A stretch of 64,000 nucleotides of DNA, taken from contig NZ_FNJU01000008.1 of the NCBI RefSeq assembly GCF_900104555.1, forward strand, positions 137,608 to 201,607. The letters are read 5' to 3'. This DNA is from Litchfieldia salsa (GTDB lineage Bacteria; Bacillota; Bacilli; Bacillales; Bacillaceae_L). The notes under the pieces are model-generated. The model did not search any database, had not been told where the DNA came from, and was given only the letters and a program-made list of their open reading frames with translations. The position numbers and the translations under genes are program-made. Positions 1-7,075 of the stretch are shown one piece after another (positions within the stretch are counted from its first letter, which is position 1; each line of letters begins with the position of its first letter).

Positions 1-85
1 CTCCTATCGAACAAACTCTTTCCCGATTCCGACCGTTTTGTCTAATAAAGATCTAACACTAAATTGAATATGTTCCTTGTCTAAA

Positions 86-123
86 GAAAAAGTAGCAATT
101 CACCAATGTGTGAATTACTACTT
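86..123. terminator. Intrinsic terminator after the first GH3 gene
   Basis: A 13-bp stem (91-103 with 110-122, one mismatch, 6-nt loop) lies just past the stop codon of the minus-strand GH3 gene. On the minus strand it is followed by TTTTCTTTAG, a fair T-run. Confidence 0.7.
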
Positions 124-127
124 AATT

Positions 128-2554
128 TTAACTATTTAACTTCGCATTTGAAATCTTTAACATCTTTCTTCTTTCCTTAAACACATGGTTCAAACCTTTA
201 AAAGTATTTCCATTTACAATCATCAAAATTCCATCTAACATTGGCATATTAACAAGTCCACCAGTCAGCCTGGCAATTCCTCTAAACGGCAAATTATAAA
301 TCGACATCATGATGATATTTGCCGCATTTCTTTTTCCAATCTTTCTTAGGAACCAATATGAAAATAAGATTAAATGATAGACCATTCTTGCTATTAATCC
401 TTTGGCATACTGACACTGTGCAATCGTATCATTATAGCCAAGCGGCTTTGTTCGATCCCATGTAGAAACAGGAACTTTGCGGCCCATCAAAGTTTCAAAT
501 TCTTCTACACTGACATTGTGTGCTAACCCAGAATAGTAGGATGGTAGTAACTTCTTATCATATGGAATTGGTGCTCCTGTCCCTTCCACAAAAATAGTGT
601 CCACCAACCTAATATCAATGCTTGAAGCACCAATCATGATTGTATATTCAGCTTCTTCTATTTCCCATTGATTTGTCTTAACGTTAAAATAACGGAATGC
701 TTTGTCATCAAAAGGGATATAAACCGTTTTCGATTCGCCCGCATTTATGAAAATTTTATCAAAGCCTTTTAATTCCTTTTTAGGTCTGAATATCTCATCA
801 GATTTGCAGCCCACATAAAGCTGTGCAATTTCCATTCCAGCAATTTTACCAGAGTTTGTTATTTTAAACTTTACTCCATCTTTATTAACCTGAAGATCGG
901 AATACTCAAAGGTTGTATAACTTAATCCATAACCAAAAGGAAACAGTACATTAACATTCGCCGTATCATAATACCGATAACCAATATACATTCCTTCTCT
1001 ATATTCTACGCTAGCTTCCCCACCAGGGAAATTGCGATAGGAAGGTGTGTCCTCATAGTGGAGTGGATAGGTTTCAGCCAATTTCCCTGAAGGATTCACA
1101 TCCCCTGACAGAACTCTTAGGATTGCTCGTGCTCCAGCCTGTCCACCTAAATATCCATGTAATACTCCTCTTACTTTATCAATCCATGGCATTTCCACTG
1201 CTGACCCACATGAAAGAATTAACACAATATCCTTATTCACTTCATATATAGCATCTAATAATTCAATCTGATTCTCCGGAATCTTCATACTATGCCTATC
1301 TAACCCTTCAGCTTCAGTCGCTTCATCTAGACCAAGGTATAGCAGAATAACATCTGCCTTCTCCGCAAGAGCACATGCATCATCTATCAATTTTTGACTC
1401 TTCTTCCCATATCGTTCAAAGCCTGGTTCGTACCCGATACTTACAATTCCTGATTCCTCAAAGCAATAGAGGGTATGATCTAAAATGGTTGGATTGACGA
1501 TCGAAGACCCTGCTCCTTGATATCTTGCATCTTGAGCAAAATCTCCAATGACGGCAACCTTTTTGCCAAACCTTAACGGTAAAATATTACCTTCATTTTT
1601 AAGAAGAACGATTGATTCTTCAGCAACCTTCTGTGACACTCTATGATGTCGCTCTATATCAAACTCAGATTGAGGTTTTTTATACACTTTCTCTGTTGTA
1701 AATATTAGATCTAGTAATCGGTCTACACATTCATCAAGTACTTCTTCTTTGATTTTTCCACTTTTAATAGCCTCTACAATTTCTGCATCTGTCTCTCCAG
1801 CCGTTGTTGGCATTTCCAACTCATTACCAGCAATCAACCCTGCTATACGATCATTACTTCCTCCCCAATCCGTAATAACCGTTCCTTTATAATTCCATTC
1901 ACCACGGAGGATATCTTGCATTAAGTGGAGGTTTTCATTTGTATAAGTACCATTTAGCTTATTGTAAGAAGACATGATCGACTTAGTCTGACCTTCCTTG
2001 ACTGCAATTTCAAATGCAGTTAAATAAATCTCCCGAAGTGTTCTTTCATCGACAATCGTATCAATAGACATCCGTCTTTCTTCTTGATTATTTGCTGCAA
2101 AATGCTTTACACAAGCCGCAATGCCTTGTGATTGAATTCCTCTGATATAACTTGCAGCCATTTTTCCAGCTAGGTATGGATCCTCACTGAAATACTCGAA
2201 ATTTCTGCCACATAATGGATTTCTTTTCATGTTAACACCAGGACCCAATAGGACATTAACTTTTTGAGCAATCGCCTCTTCGCCAAGATATTCTCCTACT
2301 TTTTCTCCTAGTTCAGCATTCCAACTATTTGCAACAGTAGCTGCTGTTGGATAACATGTAGCTGGGTTTCCTTCGTTAAGGCCCAGTTTATCAGCCGCTA
2401 CAGCCTGTCTTCTAATACCATGAGGTCCATCAGCAAAAAATATACTGCTAATTCCAAGACGTTCTATATCCTGCGATTGCCAAAAATCTTTCCCTGACAT
2501 TAACGACGCTTTCTCTTCTAACGTCATCTTTGCAATTAGTTCTTTATATTTCAT
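128..2554 (-). CDS. GH3 family beta-glycosidase (beta-glucosidase-like) with C-terminal amphipathic tail
   Basis: 808 residues. The order is the usual GH3 one: N-terminal TIM-barrel (about 1-290), alpha/beta sandwich (about 310-510), fibronectin-III-like domain (about 560-640). The substrate-binding stretch KHFAANNQEERR (about 150-161) is present. The motif VITDWGG places the catalytic nucleophile at Asp229, and an EGLDR segment in the second domain is a candidate site for the acid/base Glu. No signal peptide is visible, so the enzyme is probably cytoplasmic. After the last domain comes an extra tail of about 100 residues that is rich in aromatic and aliphatic residues and in Arg/Lys. It resembles a membrane-surface-binding segment, but this is inference. 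The protein aligns without gaps over the first 230 residues with the GH3 encoded at 4543-6996, so the two are paralogues. The ATG at 2554 follows a GAGGAATAGAG ribosome site. The gene is transcribed alone, since a terminator separates it from the operon upstream. The exact sugar specificity cannot be read from the sequence. Confidence 0.93.
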   Translation of the reverse strand: MKYKELIAKMTLEEKASLMSGKDFWQSQDIERLGISSIFFADGPHGIRRQAVAADKLGLNEGNPATCYPTAATVANSWNAELGEKVGEYLGEEAIAQKVNVLLGPGVNMKRNPLCGRNFEYFSEDPYLAGKMAASYIRGIQSQGIAACVKHFAANNQEERRMSIDTIVDERTLREIYLTAFEIAVKEGQTKSIMSSYNKLNGTYTNENLHLMQDILRGEWNYKGTVITDWGGSNDRIAGLIAGNELEMPTTAGETDAEIVEAIKSGKIKEEVLDECVDRLLDLIFTTEKVYKKPQSEFDIERHHRVSQKVAEESIVLLKNEGNILPLRFGKKVAVIGDFAQDARYQGAGSSIVNPTILDHTLYCFEESGIVSIGYEPGFERYGKKSQKLIDDACALAEKADVILLYLGLDEATEAEGLDRHSMKIPENQIELLDAIYEVNKDIVLILSCGSAVEMPWIDKVRGVLHGYLGGQAGARAILRVLSGDVNPSGKLAETYPLHYEDTPSYRNFPGGEASVEYREGMYIGYRYYDTANVNVLFPFGYGLSYTTFEYSDLQVNKDGVKFKITNSGKIAGMEIAQLYVGCKSDEIFRPKKELKGFDKIFINAGESKTVYIPFDDKAFRYFNVKTNQWEIEEAEYTIMIGASSIDIRLVDTIFVEGTGAPIPYDKKLLPSYYSGLAHNVSVEEFETLMGRKVPVSTWDRTKPLGYNDTIAQCQYAKGLIARMVYHLILFSYWFLRKIGKRNAANIIMMSIYNLPFRGIARLTGGLVNMPMLDGILMIVNGNTFKGLNHVFKERRKMLKISNAKLNS

Positions 2555-2579
2555 CTCTATTCCTCTTTTGTATTTTGAG

Positions 2580-2602
2580 GTGGTACTCTAAAAAACTACC
2601 AC
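2580..2602 (-). promoter_or_regulatory. 5' UTR hairpin before GH3 gene
   Basis: On the minus strand GTGGTA pairs with TACCAC across an 11-nt loop. The stem ends 25 nt before the ATG at 2554. A hairpin of matching stem pattern and spacing precedes the paralogous GH3 gene (see 7021-7045). Confidence 0.45.
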
Positions 2603-2755
2603 TGATACAGTTATTTTTTAAAATTAGATTTAAACAACAAATTCACTATAAAAAATATTCTACTATACATACAGTGGATTTTCACTAATAAAAGGAAATC
2701 AATTTCAGATCCTAGTAATCGATTCCATTATTTTCCTTGATATGGTAAGATTCTA

Positions 2756-2769
2756 TTGAAGCGATTACA
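2756..2769 (-). promoter_or_regulatory. cre-like site (candidate CcpA operator)
   Basis: The minus-strand sequence TGTAATCGCTTCAA matches 12 of 14 positions of the CcpA cre consensus TGWAARCGYTWNCW. It lies about 200 nt upstream of the GH3 start at 2554, within the 335-bp gap 2555-2889. Apart from this site, the UTR hairpin and the upstream terminator, I see only AT-rich DNA in that gap and no clear -35/-10 pair. Confidence 0.35.
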
Positions 2770-2810
2770 TCCTATCCTCTCATCATTATCTGGAAATAAC
2801 ATTACGAAAA

Positions 2811-2864
2811 TAAAAATAGAGGACATCCCTTCTGTGCTTAACACACTCATTGGACATCCTCTTT
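2811..2864 (-). terminator. Intrinsic terminator after the GH3-GtrA-GT2 operon
   Basis: AGAGGATGTCC and GGATGTCCTCT (minus strand, at 2853-2863 and 2818-2828) pair over 6+3 bp around a central mismatch. The next bases on the minus strand are ATTTTTATTT. It sits about 25 nt beyond the GT2 stop codon. Confidence 0.6.
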
Positions 2865-2889
2865 AAATATGATAAATAATTAATTTAAG

Positions 2890-3906
2890 TTAATTAAATC
2901 CTACTAATCTTTGAGAGATTTTATATGCACCTACAGATATACTACGTCCAGCTCGACCTGGTAAATTAATTAATCCACCCATAAGACCATATTTAAGAGA
3001 ATGATATAGCTCAATATCATTATTTTTTATATAGAGCCATAACTCTTTCTTCTTTTTAAGATTTTCGGCTGTTCCGGAACGTATTAATAAAATCGTAGAA
3101 ACGACCGTAACGATTTCTAAATGTCTAAGCATATAGTCACGTAACATAGGATGATGAACCTTCTCTAAATCTACTTGTTCGATCATAAGTTTATTAACTT
3201 TGATCTGCTGATCAATTCTTCTAATCATAATATTCTCTTGAACTGACTGGTCTTCTCGACCAATGAAATATCGATAAAAATCAACATTGACATAAATAAT
3301 CGATTTTACATGTTCAAGCGGTGTATATACATACAAATTATCAACATAAAAAGTATGCTTCGGTAGTTCTAGTCCACAATCTCTAAGCAACTGTGTTCTA
3401 TAGATGACAGAATGCATCAAAATATATTGTCCTTTTCGGAAAGACTTTATGTCATTCCATGTGAAAATCGTCCCTTCCGGAAGAACATTATCATACTTCA
3501 TCACTTTCTTATATCTTGTGCCTTCTTTTTCATAGACGAAATTACTGATCACCATATCAACTGACTTTTCTTGTTGAACTAAATCTCTTAATGTTTCTAA
3601 GATTTTCAGGTAGGCTCTAATATCAACCCAATCATCACTGTCAACAACTTTAAAATATAAGCCAGATGCATGACGAATGCCGGCATTCACAGCCTCCCCA
3701 TGTCCACCGTTTTCTTGGTGAATTGCTTTGACAATGGTTGGATATCTTTTTGCATATTCATCTGCAATATTTGCAGTCTTATCAACGGAGCCGTCATTCA
3801 CTATCAGTAACTCTACGTCTTCCCCTCCTGGTAAAAGGGATTCTATGCAATATTTCATATAATCCTGTGAATTATAGCAAGGGATAACTACTGATAATAA
3901 TTTCAT
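2890..3906 (-). CDS. Family 2 glycosyltransferase
   Basis: About 338 residues, GT-A fold of family GT2. The N-terminal part shows SVVIPCYNSQDYM, the nucleotide-binding LLIVNDGSVDKT, and the metal-binding VVDSDDWVD (DxD-like) near residue 93. No transmembrane helix follows the catalytic domain, so it is a cytoplasmic or peripheral enzyme. The start is uncertain. GTG at 3912 overlaps the stop codon of the upstream GtrA gene, while ATG at 3906 is better placed behind AAAGGTAG, and I prefer the ATG. Tight coupling with GtrA suggests the pair acts on a polyprenyl-phosphate-linked sugar, as known for GtrA/GtrB systems. The sugar donor and acceptor are unknown. Confidence 0.88.
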   Translation of the reverse strand: MKLLSVVIPCYNSQDYMKYCIESLLPGGEDVELLIVNDGSVDKTANIADEYAKRYPTIVKAIHQENGGHGEAVNAGIRHASGLYFKVVDSDDWVDIRAYLKILETLRDLVQQEKSVDMVISNFVYEKEGTRYKKVMKYDNVLPEGTIFTWNDIKSFRKGQYILMHSVIYRTQLLRDCGLELPKHTFYVDNLYVYTPLEHVKSIIYVNVDFYRYFIGREDQSVQENIMIRRIDQQIKVNKLMIEQVDLEKVHHPMLRDYMLRHLEIVTVVSTILLIRSGTAENLKKKKELWLYIKNNDIELYHSLKYGLMGGLINLPGRAGRSISVGAYKISQRLVGFN

Positions 3907-3908
3907 TC

Positions 3909-4541
3909 TCACACTACCTTTACATCCTGATTTTCAGGTTCTTGTTTGAAAATAAGTTTAAAAATTGGGAAGAACACCCAGAACGAAATCGCACTGTTAA
4001 TGATCATCGTAATCATGTCAGCAGTTGTTTCTCCAAATGACCCCATACCCCACGTATTCATTAATAAATTATAGATTGGGGCTTTGTAAAATCCTTGAGC
4101 TGCAGCAGCACCTATCGTAATTAAAATATAAGCAATAACATACCAAAAGGCAGCTCTCCAAATATTACTGTTTGATTTAAATGTAATACTTCTTTGTGCA
4201 AAAAAGTTTATAATTTGAGCAATTGCGATTGTTAATTGAACGGCAAGGAAGTAGGCTAGCCCACCTCCACCACCTGCTGAAAGTGCACCTGCTGCATAGT
4301 CGAATATATAATAAGGGCTACCATCAAAGTTTTGACCAAACTGCAAAACTTGAAAACTAGTACTAACTAGAGATGTTTGAGCAAAAATACTTTTAAAAGC
4401 AGGCATTAGAACAAGTTGTAACACCGTTATCCCATTACTAAGCATAAAGAATACTAAAAACTGCGCAGTGTTTGGGTGCTTCTCTTTATATCTAGTCCAA
4501 AAACCTAGCGGGCCGTTAGCAATTTTGTTTACCTTACTCAT
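3909..4541 (-). CDS. GtrA family membrane protein
   Basis: 210 residues with four predicted transmembrane segments at roughly 28-50, 93-115, 127-150 and 173-200. The sequence pattern, including a conserved Asn-Phe pair after the second helix (IINFFAQRSITF), is that of the GtrA-like family. Members are thought to flip or otherwise handle undecaprenyl-phosphate sugars for surface glycan decoration. The start is one base downstream of the GH3 stop at 4543, and its own stop overlaps the next gene, so the three are translationally coupled. Family members usually have 120-150 residues. The extra length here is an additional loop of about 40 residues, rich in Gly and aromatics, between helices 1 and 2. 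Confidence 0.85.
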   Translation of the reverse strand: MSKVNKIANGPLGFWTRYKEKHPNTAQFLVFFMLSNGITVLQLVLMPAFKSIFAQTSLVSTSFQVLQFGQNFDGSPYYIFDYAAGALSAGGGGGLAYFLAVQLTIAIAQIINFFAQRSITFKSNSNIWRAAFWYVIAYILITIGAAAAQGFYKAPIYNLLMNTWGMGSFGETTADMITMIINSAISFWVFFPIFKLIFKQEPENQDVKVV

Positions 4542-4542
4542 T

Positions 4543-6996
4543 TTACATCTCCTTTGTTGCTTTATCTAGTGTAATTTGTTGGCTTTTTGTAAACTTCATC
4601 ATTTTACTTCTCTCTTTCAGTAAATGACTCAAGCCTTTAAAGAAGTGACCATTTACCATCATTAATATCCCATCCAACATCGGCATATTAATCACACCGC
4701 CAGTCATTCTCGCCACACCTCTGAACGGCATATGATAGATCGACATCATAATAATGTTCGCCGTACTTCTTTTCCCTATTTTTCTTAGGAACCAATAAGC
4801 GAAAACTATTACCTTATAAGCAAACCTAGCAAATACTCCCTTTGCATACTCACACTGAGCAATCGTATCGTTATAACCAAGGGGTTGGGAACGATCCCAT
4901 GTAGCTACAGGCACCTTTCTTTCAAGCAGACGTTCAAATTCATCCTGATCAACAGTGTTTACCTTACCAGAATAATAAGATGAGAGTTGATCCTTTTCGT
5001 AAGGAAGTGGAGCTCCTGTACCCTCTACAAACAAAGTATCGTCTAATTTAATGTCCGCGCTTGACGCACCAATCATTAATTTATATTCTGCTTCTTCTAT
5101 TTCCCAGTTATTTGTTTTTACATTAAAATAACGGAATGTTTTATCATCAAAACTAATGGTCACTCGCTTTGTCTCTCCAGCATTAAGCGCAACCTTCACA
5201 AACCCTTTTAATTCCTTACTTGGTCTAAATATATCTGTAGATTCACAACCAACATATAGTTGCGCTACTTCATTTCCTGCCATATCTCCAGTGTTTGTAA
5301 TTTGGAAACTCACACCATCTTTATCAACTTCCATGTTGGAATATTCGAAAGATGTATAACTTAGTCCATAGCCAAATGGAAAGAGCACATTTACATTTGC
5401 TGTATCATAATAGCGATAGCCAATAAAGATTCCTTCTCTATATTCAACACTCACTTCTTTACCTGGGAACTGGTGGTATGCTGGTGTATCTTCATAACGA
5501 ATTGGGTAAGTTTCAGCTAATTTTCCAGAAGGATTAACCTCTCCTGTTAACACTCTTAGAATTGCTTTAGCCCCTGCCTGGCCACTTAAATATCCATGTA
5601 TAAGTCCTTTTACTTTATTAATCCACGGCATTTCAACAGCAGCACCAGAAGAAAGAATGACAATAATATTTTGATTTACTTCATATACTGCATTTAATAA
5701 ATCGATTTGATTCTCAGGAATTTTCATACTTTGTCGATCTAGCCCTTCAGCCTCAGTTGCTTCATCTAGACCAATATATAAAAGAACAACATCTGCTTTT
5801 TTTGCAAGCGCACATGCATGATCTATCTTTTTCTGATTCTTCTTTCCATAACGTTCAAATCCAGCTTCAAAGCCTATATTAACAAACCCTGTTTCCTCTA
5901 AACAATCCAAGGTATTATCTAACTTAGTAGGATTAACGATTGAAGAACCAGCTCCTTGATAGCGTGCCTCCTTCGCAAATTCTCCGATTGTAGCAACTTT
6001 CACACCCGTTTTCAGCGGCAAGATATTTCCTTCGTTTTTAAGAAGAACAATTGATTCTTCTGCAACTTCCTGTGCTACTCTGTGGTGATCTTCTAAATCA
6101 AAATCCTTTTTGTAAGGCTTGCTAAAAACTTCCTCTGTTGAAAAAATGAGGTCCAACAGTCGATCAACACATACATCCAATACTTCTTCTGAGATTTCTC
6201 CATTTTTAATGGCTTGAATAATTTCTAAGTTGGTCTCCCCTGCAGTAGTTGGCATTTCTAACTCATTTCCTGCAATTAATCCTGCCACACGGTCATTACT
6301 ACCGCCCCAGTCGGTTACAACTACTCCATCATATTCCCATTCATTACGTAGAATTTCCTGCATTAAATGAATATTTTCATTTGTGTACGTACCATTGAGC
6401 ATATTATAAGAAGACATAACAGTCTTTGTTTTACCTTCTTTAACTGCAATTTCAAAGCCCGTTAGATATATTTCCCTAAGAGCTCTTTCATCAACAATCG
6501 TGTCAATAGACATACGTCTTTCCTCTTGATTATTAACAGCAAAATGCTTTACACATGCTGATATTCCATGTGACTGAATTCCTTTGATATAGCCTGCAGC
6601 CATTTTACCTGCATGATATGGATCTTCACTGAAATATTCAAAGTTACGTCCACATAAAGGATCTCTTTTCATATTAATACCAGGCCCTAGCAAGACATTA
6701 ACTTTCTGTGCAACTGCCTCTTCACCTAAGTATTTACCAATTTTTTCGCCTAGTTCCACGTTCCAACTATTGGCTACAGTTGCAGCAGTTGGAAAACATG
6801 TTGCTGGAAGACTTGCATTTAGTCCTAGATGGTCTGCAGCCTCTGCTTGTTTTCTAATACCATGAGGTCCATCAGCAAGAAATATATTATTTATTCCAAG
6901 TCTCTCAATATCTTGTGTTTGCCAGAAGTCTTTTCCTGACATTAATGATGCTTTTTCTTCTAGTGTCATCTTATTGATTAAGTCTTTGTACTTCAT
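4543..6996 (-). CDS. GH3 family beta-glycosidase (beta-glucosidase-like), paralogue of the gene at 128
   Basis: 817 residues with the standard GH3 order. KHFAVNNQEERR lies near 150-161, the nucleophile is Asp229 in VVTDWGG, the second domain contains EGLDR, and a fibronectin-III-like domain spans about 560-640. Like its paralogue it ends in an aromatic, basic, hydrophobic tail of about 100 residues. No signal peptide is visible. It is gene 2 of a four-gene minus-strand operon (membrane GH3, this gene, GtrA, GT2). It is separated from GtrA by one base and from the membrane GH3 by 79 bp that hold a hairpin. The ATG at 6996 follows GAGGCATAGAT. The linkage to GtrA and GT2 suggests a role in trimming a glycan or glycolipid made by the neighbours, which is inference. 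Substrate unknown. Confidence 0.93.
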   Translation of the reverse strand: MKYKDLINKMTLEEKASLMSGKDFWQTQDIERLGINNIFLADGPHGIRKQAEAADHLGLNASLPATCFPTAATVANSWNVELGEKIGKYLGEEAVAQKVNVLLGPGINMKRDPLCGRNFEYFSEDPYHAGKMAAGYIKGIQSHGISACVKHFAVNNQEERRMSIDTIVDERALREIYLTGFEIAVKEGKTKTVMSSYNMLNGTYTNENIHLMQEILRNEWEYDGVVVTDWGGSNDRVAGLIAGNELEMPTTAGETNLEIIQAIKNGEISEEVLDVCVDRLLDLIFSTEEVFSKPYKKDFDLEDHHRVAQEVAEESIVLLKNEGNILPLKTGVKVATIGEFAKEARYQGAGSSIVNPTKLDNTLDCLEETGFVNIGFEAGFERYGKKNQKKIDHACALAKKADVVLLYIGLDEATEAEGLDRQSMKIPENQIDLLNAVYEVNQNIIVILSSGAAVEMPWINKVKGLIHGYLSGQAGAKAILRVLTGEVNPSGKLAETYPIRYEDTPAYHQFPGKEVSVEYREGIFIGYRYYDTANVNVLFPFGYGLSYTSFEYSNMEVDKDGVSFQITNTGDMAGNEVAQLYVGCESTDIFRPSKELKGFVKVALNAGETKRVTISFDDKTFRYFNVKTNNWEIEEAEYKLMIGASSADIKLDDTLFVEGTGAPLPYEKDQLSSYYSGKVNTVDQDEFERLLERKVPVATWDRSQPLGYNDTIAQCEYAKGVFARFAYKVIVFAYWFLRKIGKRSTANIIMMSIYHMPFRGVARMTGGVINMPMLDGILMMVNGHFFKGLSHLLKERSKMMKFTKSQQITLDKATKEM

Positions 6997-7020
6997 ATCT
7001 ATGCCTCATTTACAATTTCA

Positions 7021-7045
7021 GCGGTACCCCTTATGGAAGTACCGC
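7021..7045 (-). promoter_or_regulatory. Intercistronic / 5' UTR hairpin before second GH3 gene
   Basis: GCGGTAC (minus strand, 7045-7039) pairs with GTACCGC (7027-7021) around an 11-nt loop. The stem ends 24 nt before the ATG at 6996. There is no T-run on the minus strand, so it is not a good terminator. It matches the hairpin at 2580-2602 in stem layout and spacing. Confidence 0.5.
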
Positions 7046-7075
7046 CAAAATATATTTTTGTTAATCTATTTACAC

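Noticed and set aside
1-45. Plus-strand frame of 14 codons ending in TAA TAA at the left edge, possible tail of a gene
   Set aside because: Too short to judge. It could be the C-terminus of a convergent gene sharing the terminator at 86-123, but no family can be recognised.
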